Made by a program: the position numbers and the translations under genes. DNA of 14,309 nt, taken from NCBI GenBank assembly GCA_963169475.1, contig CAUJFT010000396.1, positions 1-14,309 of the forward strand. The letters are read 5' to 3'. Below are positions 1 to 7,473 of the stretch, in pieces (the stretch's first letter is position 1; every line of letters begins with the position of its first letter). This DNA is from Bacteroidota bacterium. GTDB taxonomy: Bacteria > Bacteroidota > Bacteroidia > J057. Under the pieces are notes generated by a model. The model saw only the letters and a list, made by a program, of their open reading frames with translations, did not search any database and had not been told where the DNA came from.

Positions 1-1
1 T

Positions 2-448
2 GGGAGGTTGGATAAAATGAGCGAAGGACTAATTTTGCTGACAAGTGACGGGGATATTGTGAACAAGATACTTCGGGCGCGAAATTTTCACGAAAAAGAG
101 TATATTGTTACCGTCAATAAACCCCTCACTGCTGAATTTATTCATAAAATGCGTACTGGTGTACCTATTCTTGATACGATTACACGCAAATGTCTTGTAG
201 AACAAATAGGGCGCGCTTCTTTCCGGATTATACTGACACAAGGGCTTAACCGTCAGATTCGCAGAATGTGCGAATACTTGGATTATAGAGTTTCTAAATT
301 AAAAAGGGTAAGAATTATGAATATACCCTTAGATTTACCGGTAGGAAAATGGCGTAACCTCACCTCCCACGAGCTGAAAATAATCCAGCAGGCAGTAGCC
401 CAATCTACCAAAACCGTACCAGATACCGACTACACAGAAGATGAATAG
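2..448 (+). CDS. rluF: 23S rRNA pseudouridine synthase, RluF-like (5'-truncated by window edge)
   Basis: This is the C-terminal part of an RsuA/RluB/E/F-family enzyme, which isomerises uridine to pseudouridine in rRNA; RluF acts on 23S rRNA. The frame is open to the left edge and the first codons read G-R-L-D-K-M-S-E-G-L, the family's catalytic motif, with the nucleophilic Asp at bases 11-13. The TTG at 8 is therefore an internal codon, not a start; the N-terminal S4 domain and the first part of the catalytic domain lie outside the window. Further family marks are L-L-T-S-D-G-D, then T-Q-G-L-N-R-Q-I-R-R-M-C and K-L-K-R-V-R-I-M-N-I near the C terminus, the latter typical of RluF rather than RsuA. 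The tail after about residue 130 is short and acidic. It converges on the RluA-type gene on the other strand. The family is certain; the RluF assignment over RluB/E rests on the C-terminal motif. Confidence 0.88.
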   Translation, partial: GRLDKMSEGLILLTSDGDIVNKILRARNFHEKEYIVTVNKPLTAEFIHKMRTGVPILDTITRKCLVEQIGRASFRIILTQGLNRQIRRMCEYLDYRVSKLKRVRIMNIPLDLPVGKWRNLTSHELKIIQQAVAQSTKTVPDTDYTEDE

Positions 449-483
449 TACACTACCAAAAAGGATTAGAACGTTTTATAGCA

Positions 484-498
484 TAACTCATAGAGTTA
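484..498. terminator. weak hairpin between convergent genes
   Basis: TAACTC (484-489) and GAGTTA (493-498) form a perfect 6-bp stem with a 3-base loop, 36 bases after the rluF-like stop. A T-rich stretch begins only about 10 bases later (508-512), so this is not a classic intrinsic terminator. It lies in the 105-base gap between two convergent genes, where a terminator is expected. This is inference from position and pairing only. Confidence 0.25.
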
Positions 499-553
499 GC
501 GAACTGATTTTTATGATATTTTGAATATGGAGTTCTTGTAATCCCCCCTATAT

Positions 554-1294
554 TCAGAGAGAGGCTTTTACTCCTGAATCATAGCGGTCCAGCATTTTTA
601 GGGTAACTTCAAATCCTTTATTAAGCGGGGCTTCCATCTTAAAAGGTTCTCCTGTTTCTGGGTGTTCAAATTCAAGCTGAAAGGCATGAAGGAGGTATCC
701 GTGATTGAGGGGTCTTTCCTGCTCGGCATATTTATTTGCCCTGTACTTGGATTTGATAGCGGACAGCAAAACGTCTTTCCCGCCATACAATTCATCTCCC
801 ACAATAGGATATCCCAATGCCGAAAGGTGAACCCTAATTTGGTGCATTCTACCTGTTATAGGTTCACAGCGAACTAAGGTATAATGTCCGAATATTTTCT
901 CCGTATTAAAAATCGTTTTACTTGGTTTTCCCTCTCGCTTGCTAATGATTACCTTTTTATTAGTACTAATTTGAAGTTTGAGGTCAACTACTTTTTTTTC
1001 AAAACGATGAATCCCTTCAATTAATGCCAGATAATATTTATGAATTTTTCTTTTCTCAAACTGAATAGCAATATTCCGATAATACTCCTCCTTTTTAGAC
1101 ATAATCATAATTCCGGAGGTCATTTTGTCTAAGCGATGGCATAACTGCAAGTCAGGGTTATATTTTTTGGCAAGTCCCAAGACGTTTTGATTATTTTTAT
1201 CCTCAAGACTTGACATTCCGGAGGGCTTATTCAATAGGAGAATCGCCTCATCTTCGTACAAAATTAAATCTTCAAATTTTATAAATTTTCCCAT
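554..1294 (-). CDS. RluA-family pseudouridine synthase without S4 domain
   Basis: This 246-residue enzyme belongs to the RluA/RluC/RluD family, which makes pseudouridine in rRNA or tRNA. The catalytic motif H-R-L-D-K-M-T-S-G is at residues 53-61 with the nucleophile Asp56. The opening I-L-L-L-N-K-P-S-G-M (residues 18-27) and the later G-R-M-H-Q-I-R-V-H-L-S-A-L-G-Y-P-I-V-G-D segment are family hallmarks. There is no N-terminal S4 RNA-binding domain: the catalytic domain starts almost at residue 10, as in the shorter RluA-like members, so the target (rRNA or tRNA position) cannot be told. The ATG at 1294 is preferred because the N terminus starts directly with the expected strand. It lies 126 bases downstream of the lipoprotein gene on the same strand, and no clear promoter was found in that gap, so co-transcription is possible. 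Confidence 0.9.
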   Translation of the reverse strand: MGKFIKFEDLILYEDEAILLLNKPSGMSSLEDKNNQNVLGLAKKYNPDLQLCHRLDKMTSGIMIMSKKEEYYRNIAIQFEKRKIHKYYLALIEGIHRFEKKVVDLKLQISTNKKVIISKREGKPSKTIFNTEKIFGHYTLVRCEPITGRMHQIRVHLSALGYPIVGDELYGGKDVLLSAIKSKYRANKYAEQERPLNHGYLLHAFQLEFEHPETGEPFKMEAPLNKGFEVTLKMLDRYDSGVKASL

Positions 1295-1420
1295 TAGAAA
1301 AAAAATAGTTTATAGCTTTTTGGGCTACTAAGTAGTTATGAGTGATTACGTTTTAAATTTATTATTACCCATTATTGATGATTTTTTCAGAACAAGCATT
1401 ATTTACTTCATGCTACTTAA

Positions 1421-2623
1421 TTAGCGAAAATCTGTTGTGAGTTTGAATTTCAAGATTCTTTTATTTCCCGCATCTGCAACATACAAAATTTTATTTAGAT
1501 AGGCGACCGCTTTGGGGCGGCGAAACTGTAGAAGTCCGTTTCCTGCTCCTCCAAAGGAAACATTCACTACTTTAGGAGAAGAAGAACCTGCTGGCGGGTT
1601 TACGCCCTCATACCCCAATCCATTAAAAATAAATACAGAATCTTTGGCTTCGTCTGCAATAAAAATGTATCCGCTTCCGTCTCCTGCAATAACTATATCC
1701 GAAGGAGCAGAGAACTTATAGGGTTTATAAAGAAGATCTTCCCCCTTTGTAGTATCTGCTACTTGCGGAAGGTTCATCACCTCATAAGATGCTCCGGCAT
1801 CGGATTCCTGAAAGAGGACTCCTTGTACTTTCAACACCTGACTTGCCTCTCCGGAGCAGAAATAAAAATCTTCCTTCTGGCTTACTGCCGGAGATTGCGG
1901 AGGCTGTGCATAGGTACTGATTGCGGTTGGCTTTTTAAAATAATTATTAAAAAAACCTGTAGCAGTACTAATAATAACCGGAGAAATAAACGTATCGTCG
2001 CTATCAAATCGAAGGATAGCGTCTGATTGCACACTTCCGGCAGACCCGGGTCCCGTCCTAACTAAATAATAACTATTATCTGCCATAATTCCTATTGCCC
2101 TAAAATTTACTTGTTCGTCTAAGGCGGTAGGAGAAGCCGATATGTTGAAACAGAAAGGGTGTATAAGGGTTCGACTAATTACGGCATGATTAAGACTTAC
2201 GCCTCCAGAGGTATTGATTTGGTGAATCCTATACAAAGCGGGCAACGTTCTATAAACTCCACTAACAACAGTATCCTTTGTTCCTAATGCCAATAGGTCT
2301 AAGGAGCGGTCTTGGGTAAGTGCCTTCAATCCAGGAATGCTAAAACCTCCCAGCTCATTTCCGGCTTCGTCAAAAGCCATGATTTTTTGAGTACCGGAGT
2401 CTGCCACATAAATGAGTTGGTCCCACCCGATGACAATATCAGTAGGATTCTCAAACCCTTTCCATGCCGGCTGAACGGGAACATATACTACTGTTTTGTC
2501 ATTGTAAATCGGAACGTCTAAAAAATCTTTATCCATTTTTTTTCCAAAAAAATTATCGCACCCGGTCAGCAAACCCAAACCGATAATCATCAATGGATAG
2601 AAAAATACACGGGGAAAAGCCAT
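1421..2623 (-). CDS. NHL-repeat beta-propeller lipoprotein
   Basis: The 400-residue product has a signal peptide with a hydrophobic core at residues 6-19 and a lipobox L-T-G-C, so Cys22 is the likely lipidation site and the mature protein is membrane-anchored outside the cytoplasm. The rest contains NHL-like propeller blades with the pattern P-x-D/A-I/V-x-V ... I/L-Y/F-V/I-A-D-x-G-x-x-x-I: about residues 58-90 (ending I-Y-V-A-D-S-G-T-Q-K-I), 304-335 (I-F-I-A-D-E-A-K-D-S-V) and 366-396 (L-Y-V-A-D-A-G-N-K-R-I). More divergent blades probably fill 130-270. NHL propellers usually bind protein, RNA or carbohydrate partners; no catalytic residues are evident. The ATG lies 2 bases after the stop of the upstream AAA ATPase, so translation is almost certainly linked. 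No specific function can be given. Confidence 0.85.
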   Translation of the reverse strand: MAFPRVFFYPLMIIGLGLLTGCDNFFGKKMDKDFLDVPIYNDKTVVYVPVQPAWKGFENPTDIVIGWDQLIYVADSGTQKIMAFDEAGNELGGFSIPGLKALTQDRSLDLLALGTKDTVVSGVYRTLPALYRIHQINTSGGVSLNHAVISRTLIHPFCFNISASPTALDEQVNFRAIGIMADNSYYLVRTGPGSAGSVQSDAILRFDSDDTFISPVIISTATGFFNNYFKKPTAISTYAQPPQSPAVSQKEDFYFCSGEASQVLKVQGVLFQESDAGASYEVMNLPQVADTTKGEDLLYKPYKFSAPSDIVIAGDGSGYIFIADEAKDSVFIFNGLGYEGVNPPAGSSSPKVVNVSFGGAGNGLLQFRRPKAVAYLNKILYVADAGNKRILKFKLTTDFR

Positions 2624-2625
2624 GA

Positions 2626-4617
2626 TTATCTGCGTATAATATTTTTGAGTTCTTCTACTTTGGAGAGGACTTCTGCCCTTGGAATATCTCTAAAATGAGG
2701 AGGAAGTAGCTCCTTAGAAGTACATTCCAGAATGGCGGCATAATTCATCAGTTCGATTTCTTCGGGATAAGTAGGAGGGAGAAAATCCGCAAAAACTTGG
2801 GTGATAATATCAAAATTCACTTTCTCCAATCCTAAACTTGCCGCCTTAAATTTAGCTCTTGTGAGTGCAGCTTCCATGTCTGCTCCGGACTTAATACTCA
2901 TATCCTCAAAAAACTCTTCGTCAAACTCTTCCAATGGAATATAAGAAAGCCCGGTTTTACTTAGCATTACTTGGAGTAGTTCTTGCTTCTCGGCAAGGCT
3001 CTCCGGGTAAAAAAGTGCGATATGTTCTTCTGCTCTTCCCTGACGCTTAAAGTCCACCGGCATGAGGTCCGGTCGGGCAGTAATCAGAAACCAAACCACC
3101 CTTCCCCTATTTTCTGTATTACTCATAAAAGTAGCAATCATAGAAAACACCCGATTACTCACTCCGCTATCGCCTTGGGCGTTTCTATTTCCTAAATAGG
3201 CATCAGCCTCATCTATCATTACCGCAACGGGCGACATGGCTTGAAGGATTTTAAGTACTTTTTCGAGGTTACCCTCTGTAGCTCCCTGCCACTGCGACCG
3301 AAAGTTTTTGAGCATTACCATCGGAACACCAATATCAGTAGCAAAACAAGAGATAAGATAGGTTTTTCCTGTTCCAACCGGACCCGATACTAAGTAACCC
3401 ATTGGCATGACATCTGACCTTCCGGCTTTGAGGGCAGCAGCGGCTTCAAGGAGGTTTTTCTTAGCATAAGCATGACCCGCTACGTTGGCTAAACTATATT
3501 TAGTTTTGATAAACTCTAATAACCCGCCGGACTCTGATTCTATCATTTCTTTCTTTTTATGTACCAACTCATTATTGGTAAACACAATTTGATTGGCAGA
3601 TGCTTCTGCGAGAAGGATTTGAAGTTGGACAAGTTTTAGCCCTGCGGTATTCTTTGCCAAGACCTCTGCACTCATCTCAAAAAAAGATTTGGCTTCGGGT
3701 TTTATCGTGAAGAAATGTTGGATAAAGGAAAGTCTTTCCGCCTCTTCCGGATATGGAATATCTACTTCGTAGGTATAGGGATTTTTTACATATTGCTGAT
3801 TGATGTCTGTCAAGTTTTCGGTCATGACGAAAGTAATCATATTCGGACAGTTAAACCGGTCTTCCGTTGCCCATTTTTGAAGAAATACTAATATAGAACG
3901 CTCATCGGGACGGCTGTTTGAGGCTTCTGTCATTGGAATGACTGTTTCGGCATACTCTATGACAAAGGCAATTTTTTTAGGAGAGCTAATCCGCGATTTC
4001 AGCATTTCAAGCATTTTCTGAAAATCCGAAGTTCCTGTCTTTTGCGCCCCCTTATCCATATAGTTAATAAGGTCTGGAATAGTACGTTGCATAAACCGCT
4101 GTACCACATCCATATCCTCTGGCTTTGCTGTGGAGGTTGGGGTCTTCTGGGCTTTTACCCTAAGTTCCAGATGGTTAATAAGAAATTGTATGAACTCCGT
4201 ATTTACACATAAGTGAAAATAAGTATCCAAAATCTGAAAGGCTCTTTCGGGTTCTTTGGAAAGTTCTGAAAATTTACTCCCGGATAATTCATCAAACATT
4301 CTAAGGGTAGAAACAAAATCTTCTCTCATTTTTCCCTTACCGCCCATAATCCTGTCATCTTTAAAACGGATACCGGAAGCGCGGTCATAATAAACCACAA
4401 TATCATTATACCGGAACATTTCTTCGTTAAGAAAGTCTCTGACTTTCATATACTTCGGAACATCATTTTCTTTTACCTCAATGATTTCATTAATATTTCC
4501 GTGTACAATAAACTGAGAAACGTTTTGAGAAATATATTTGCGTTTAATCGCCTGAACCCAATTTGGAACGGTTAATTTCCGAGTAACACTTTCTGTTTGA
4601 ACTATATCCTCTGCCAT
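2626..4617 (-). CDS. AAA ATPase with a degenerate first AAA module
   Basis: This 663-residue protein has one clear AAA module in its C-terminal half: Walker A G-P-V-G-T-G-K-T at 412-419, a Q-W-Q-G-A-T-E-G-N pore-loop-like segment at 442-450, Walker B V-M-I-D-E-A-D at 466-472, a sensor-1-like T-A-R-P at 513-516, and R-Q-G-R at 525-528 in the arginine-finger position. The N-terminal half (about 20-310) has no Walker A, but K-I-A-F-V-I-E-Y-A-E (215-224) resembles a Walker B strand. M-I-T-F-V-M-T-E-N-L-T-D-I-N (260-273), followed by a V-D-I-P-Y-P-E-E-A-E-R segment, resembles sensor 1 and the start of a lid. The likely layout is thus an inactive AAA module followed by an active one, as in Ycf46-like ATPases. 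It is probably cytoplasmic, with no signal peptide or membrane span. The role is unknown; it is paired with an exported NHL lipoprotein 2 bases downstream. Confidence 0.88.
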   Translation of the reverse strand: MAEDIVQTESVTRKLTVPNWVQAIKRKYISQNVSQFIVHGNINEIIEVKENDVPKYMKVRDFLNEEMFRYNDIVVYYDRASGIRFKDDRIMGGKGKMREDFVSTLRMFDELSGSKFSELSKEPERAFQILDTYFHLCVNTEFIQFLINHLELRVKAQKTPTSTAKPEDMDVVQRFMQRTIPDLINYMDKGAQKTGTSDFQKMLEMLKSRISSPKKIAFVIEYAETVIPMTEASNSRPDERSILVFLQKWATEDRFNCPNMITFVMTENLTDINQQYVKNPYTYEVDIPYPEEAERLSFIQHFFTIKPEAKSFFEMSAEVLAKNTAGLKLVQLQILLAEASANQIVFTNNELVHKKKEMIESESGGLLEFIKTKYSLANVAGHAYAKKNLLEAAAALKAGRSDVMPMGYLVSGPVGTGKTYLISCFATDIGVPMVMLKNFRSQWQGATEGNLEKVLKILQAMSPVAVMIDEADAYLGNRNAQGDSGVSNRVFSMIATFMSNTENRGRVVWFLITARPDLMPVDFKRQGRAEEHIALFYPESLAEKQELLQVMLSKTGLSYIPLEEFDEEFFEDMSIKSGADMEAALTRAKFKAASLGLEKVNFDIITQVFADFLPPTYPEEIELMNYAAILECTSKELLPPHFRDIPRAEVLSKVEELKNIIRR

Positions 4618-4656
4618 AATTTATATTTTTACTGTAATTGGTTGCATTACACGGGA

Positions 4657-4664
4657 CAAAAGTA
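4657..4664 (-). promoter_or_regulatory. -7 box for the AAA ATPase-lipoprotein unit
   Basis: On the minus strand this reads TACTTTTG, an exact match to the Bacteroidota -7 consensus TAnnTTTG, about 40 bases upstream of the ATPase start. No TTG is found at the expected -33 distance, so only half the promoter is supported. Confidence 0.5.
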
Positions 4665-5001
4665 ACAATTTTAGTCATAATTCTTTGGGTTTCTTTTTGA
4701 AGAATTGGAAAAAAGTTACAGATGAGACGATAAAAGGGTAGGGTTTGGTATTTCTACTAAAAAAGGGGCTTTGAAAAAACAAAATTTATTTCATCGGAAT
4801 AAGAGGGAGTCCGAAAGGTATTTGTCCCTTTGCGAGATTATCTCAATTTTTAAAATGTAACTATTCGGCTCTACAAGAGGTACAATAATTCGGCTTTAAC
4901 TCCGCTATTATTGTTAGGTTTTCGTTCTACAAAAGTGTATGCTCTTTATGACCCAATTATCCTCCTTTCTCAAATAACGCTTTTTTTATTTTTTCTAACG
5001 G

Positions 5002-5029
5002 TTGGATAGATACAAAAATACTATCTTTG
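5002..5029 (+). promoter_or_regulatory. proS promoter
   Basis: TTG at 5002-5004 and TATCTTTG at 5022-5029 match the Bacteroidota TTG / TAnnTTTG consensus with a 17-base spacer, at the short end of the known range. Transcription would begin near 5035-5038, leaving a leader of only about 12 bases before the ATG at 5049, A/T-rich and without a Shine-Dalgarno sequence. Confidence 0.6.
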
Positions 5030-5048
5030 TGCCTTAATTTCTAAAATC

Positions 5049-6530
5049 ATGGCAAACGCAATTCCAAAACGAAGCGAAAACTATTCTGAGTGGTATAATG
5101 AATTAGTATATAAGGCTGGTCTCGCAGAAAATTCTGATGTGAGAGGGTGTATGGTAATCCGTCCTTATGGGTACGCGATATGGGAAAGAATGCAGCGTAT
5201 TCTAGATGATAAATTTAAGGAAACCGGACACGTAAACGCGTATTTTCCCTTATTTATCCCCAAATCATTTCTTAGTAAAGAAGCAGAGCATGTAGAGGGT
5301 TTTGCAAAGGAGTGCGCAGTAGTTACGCATTACCGCCTTAAAACTAATCCGGAAGGCAAAGGGCTTATCGTGGACCCTGATGCTAAACTGGAAGAGGAAC
5401 TTGTCATTCGACCTACTTCTGAAACCATTATCTGGAATACTTATCGGAATTGGATACAATCATATAGAGATTTACCGTTGTTAATTAATCAATGGGCAAA
5501 TGTAGTCAGGTGGGAGCTTCGTACCAGAATGTTTTTACGTACTGCCGAGTTTCTTTGGCAGGAAGGGCATACTGCTCACGCCTCTGCGGAGGAAGCTGTA
5601 GCCGAAACGCATCAAATGCTTGATGTTTATGCAGATTTTGCCCAAAATGTATTGGCAATTCCTGTAATCAAAGGGATAAAGACCCCTAATGAAAGATTTG
5701 CCGGAGCAAACGATACTTATTGTATTGAAGCGATGATGCAAGACGGAAAGGCACTTCAAGCGGGAACTTCTCATTTTCTTGGACAAAACTTTGCAAAAGC
5801 CTTTGAGGTAAAGTTTGCGAATAAAAATAATCAACTTGAATATGTATGGGCTACCTCTTGGGGGGTAAGTACCCGCCTGATTGGGGCATTAATTATGGCG
5901 CATTCTGATGATGACGGGCTTAAACTCCCTCCTGTCCTTGCCCCTATTCAAGTGGTACTCGTCCCTATCTATAAAACGGAAGATGAAAAAAATGCAGTAA
6001 TCAATGAGTTGAAAATACTAAATTCTCAACTGATAAAAGCCGGAATCCGTACCAAATTAGATGATGACGACACCAAGCGTTCAGGTTGGAAGTTTGCGGA
6101 GTGGGAAATGAAGGGTGTTCCTATTCGGCTTGCGATGGGACCTAGAGACCTCGCAAATGCTCATATAGAAGTAGTAAGAAGAGATACCAAAACTAAAGAC
6201 AGTATATCCATAAACGACCAGTTTTCCGAAATCATTCAAAATCTATTGGTAGAAATTCAAGAAAATATCTTCCACCAAGCGAAACTTTTGAGGGAGACAA
6301 GGAGCTATAAAGTGGATACATTTGAGACGTTTAAAAATATTCTTGAAGGAGACAATCCCGGATTTATTTATGCACATTGGGACGGGACAACAGAAACAGA
6401 ACTTAAAATCAAAGAGGAAACCGGCGCAACTATCCGATGTATTCCCTTAGATAACCCCAAAGAAGACGGAGTATGTGTTTATTCCGGAAAACCCTCTACT
6501 CAAAGAGTCGTTTTTGCAAAGGCATATTAA
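5049..6530 (+). CDS. proS: prolyl-tRNA synthetase, archaeal/eukaryotic-like type
   Basis: This class II synthetase (493 residues) attaches proline to tRNA(Pro) in the cytoplasm. Motif 1 lies around R-P-Y-G-Y-A-I-W-E-R (38-47). The substrate-site R-P-T-S-E-T is at 121-126, motif 2 around 152-178 (V-R-W-E-L-R-T-R ... R-T-A-E-F-L-W-Q-E-G-H-T-A-H), and motif 3 near V-W-A-T-S-W-G-V-S-T-R-L-I-G. An anticodon-binding domain follows from about residue 297, then the extra C-terminal domain ending K-A-Y with the terminal tyrosine typical of this type. The editing (INS) domain of standard bacterial ProRS is absent, as expected for this class. The C-terminal domain has lost the four-cysteine zinc site: H-W-D-G and C-V-Y-S-G stand where cysteine pairs occur in zinc-bearing homologues. 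The gene has its own promoter and is followed by tandem repeats rather than a linked gene. Confidence 0.97.
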   Translation: MANAIPKRSENYSEWYNELVYKAGLAENSDVRGCMVIRPYGYAIWERMQRILDDKFKETGHVNAYFPLFIPKSFLSKEAEHVEGFAKECAVVTHYRLKTNPEGKGLIVDPDAKLEEELVIRPTSETIIWNTYRNWIQSYRDLPLLINQWANVVRWELRTRMFLRTAEFLWQEGHTAHASAEEAVAETHQMLDVYADFAQNVLAIPVIKGIKTPNERFAGANDTYCIEAMMQDGKALQAGTSHFLGQNFAKAFEVKFANKNNQLEYVWATSWGVSTRLIGALIMAHSDDDGLKLPPVLAPIQVVLVPIYKTEDEKNAVINELKILNSQLIKAGIRTKLDDDDTKRSGWKFAEWEMKGVPIRLAMGPRDLANAHIEVVRRDTKTKDSISINDQFSEIIQNLLVEIQENIFHQAKLLRETRSYKVDTFETFKNILEGDNPGFIYAHWDGTTETELKIKEETGATIRCIPLDNPKEDGVCVYSGKPSTQRVVFAKAY

Positions 6531-6541
6531 GGGGTAGGTAG

Positions 6542-6712
6542 TGATAAGTGATTAGTTTTTAGTGATTGATTTCTAACTTTGTTGCTATCAATCATTTATG
6601 ATAAGTGATTAGTTTTTAGTGATTAATTTCTAACTTTGTTGCTATCAATCATTTATGATAAGTGATTAGTTTTTAATGATTAACTTCTAACTTTTTTACT
6701 ATCAATCATTTT
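6542..6712. repeat. three tandem copies of a 57-bp AT-rich repeat
   Basis: Copies begin at 6542, 6599 and 6656, each opening with TGATAAGTGATTAG and closing with CTATCAATCATTT. Copies 1 and 2 differ at a single base; copy 3 differs from copy 2 at about five positions. In copy 1, TGATTGAT near the middle can pair with ATCAATCA near the end (8 bp, loop about 16 bases); the pairing is weaker in copies 2 and 3. The array starts 11 bases after the proS stop and would be in its 3' untranslated region. No open frame covers it. Confidence 0.95.
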
Positions 6713-6751
6713 ATAGGGATTATTTGTTTTATACCATTATTGCATAGTTCG

Positions 6752-6774
6752 CTTCTAAGATACGAGATTAGAAG
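6752..6774. promoter_or_regulatory. 7-bp inverted repeat upstream of the peroxidase gene
   Basis: CTTCTAA (6752-6758) and TTAGAAG (6768-6774) are perfect inverted repeats with a 9-base spacer, ending 51 bases before the peroxidase ATG. The spacing suits a dimeric repressor or activator site, but no known operator is recognised and chance is possible. No exact TAnnTTTG box was seen nearby. Confidence 0.3.
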
Positions 6775-6825
6775 TCATTATTAATATTTTAGGTGTAGAG
6801 TTATTGATTGTTTCTTACATTAAGC

Positions 6826-7407
6826 ATGAAAAATTTAATCATTATTATGTTTTCAGGAATATTAAGCTACTTGGGTTGGAGTTGTACCCCACCACAGAAG
6901 ATTACACATATTGACAATAAACCCATAGATGAAATTACGGTTTATGATTTTACGATGAAAAACATTAAGGGGGAGGAGATTCCTCTCTCTAATTTTAAAG
7001 GGAAAGTACTAATTTTTGTAAATGTGGCAAGTAAATGCGGGCTTACTCCTCAATATGAAGAGATAGAAGCATTTTACAAAGACTATCAATCCAAAGGAGT
7101 AGAGGTATTAGGATTTCCTGCAAATAATTTTTTGGGTCAGGAACCCGGAAAAGACGAAGAAATAGCGTCTTTTTGTAAAGAAAATTATGGGGTAACATTT
7201 CCGATGTTTTCCAAAATATCTGTAAAAGGAGAAGATACTCACCCTTTGTACCAATATCTTACGAGCATTAATCAGGAAGCGGTAAAATGGAATTTTCAAA
7301 AGTTTCTTGTAGGTAAAGACGGGAAAGTAGTTACCACATTTTCGCCCAAAACCCATATTAATGAGAAAGAAGTATTGGATAGAATTGAGGAAGAAATAAG
7401 AAAATAG
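6826..7407 (+). CDS. exported glutathione peroxidase-like thiol peroxidase
   Basis: From the ATG at 6826 the product has 193 residues; a TTG at 6808 in the same frame would only add six residues before a normal signal peptide, so the ATG is preferred. Residues 4-18 are hydrophobic and Cys20 (in G-W-S-C) could be lipidated, although this is a poor lipobox; either way the enzyme is exported. The peroxidase core carries the peroxidatic Cys71 in N-V-A-S-K-C-G-L-T, Gln105 in F-L-G-Q-E-P-G, and Trp155-Asn156 in K-W-N-F, the usual catalytic tetrad. Cys117 in F-C-K-E-N-Y-G-V-T-F-P matches the resolving cysteine of thioredoxin-dependent, yeast/plant-type GPx, so thioredoxin-like proteins rather than glutathione are the likely reductant. 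It would remove hydrogen or lipid peroxides in the envelope. It stands alone, with the proS repeats upstream and a terminator downstream. Confidence 0.93.
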   Translation: MKNLIIIMFSGILSYLGWSCTPPQKITHIDNKPIDEITVYDFTMKNIKGEEIPLSNFKGKVLIFVNVASKCGLTPQYEEIEAFYKDYQSKGVEVLGFPANNFLGQEPGKDEEIASFCKENYGVTFPMFSKISVKGEDTHPLYQYLTSINQEAVKWNFQKFLVGKDGKVVTTFSPKTHINEKEVLDRIEEEIRK

Positions 7408-7430
7408 GTTGTTTTCTATTATCTACAAAA

Positions 7431-7473
7431 ACCAAAACGGGCGTAATCTTCTTGTGAGTACGCCCGTTTTGGT
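7431..7473 (+). terminator. strong hairpin terminator after the peroxidase gene
   Basis: A perfect 15-bp stem (7431-7445 with 7459-7473) surrounds a 13-base loop. The core is GGGCGTA/TACGCCC and the outer part is an A-rich/T-rich pairing ending GTTTTGGT. It begins 23 bases after the peroxidase stop. The T-run lies inside the descending arm rather than after it, so termination in both directions is possible. Confidence 0.8.

Larger units (their letters stand above)
4618..5048. other. divergent intergenic region between AAA ATPase gene and proS
   Basis: This 431-base gap holds promoters for both flanking genes (listed separately) and no convincing open frame. In the middle, ACAATAAT (4882-4889) pairs with ATTATTGT (4907-4914). 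Inside it CGG (4891-4893) pairs with CCG (4902-4904), leaving a small internal loop. There is no T-run beside the hairpin on either strand, so it is not a standard terminator; it could be an operator or chance in AT-rich DNA. Nothing else recognisable was seen. Confidence 0.6.

Noticed and set aside
523..555. GAATATGG/CTATATTC hairpin overlapping the RluA-type stop codon
   Set aside because: The 8-bp stem includes a G-U pair and an 17-base loop, with no T-run after it on either strand; weak as a terminator.
6808..6825. TTG start for the peroxidase, six codons upstream
   Set aside because: The ATG at 6826 opens directly on a lysine followed by the hydrophobic signal segment, so the extension is unnecessary.
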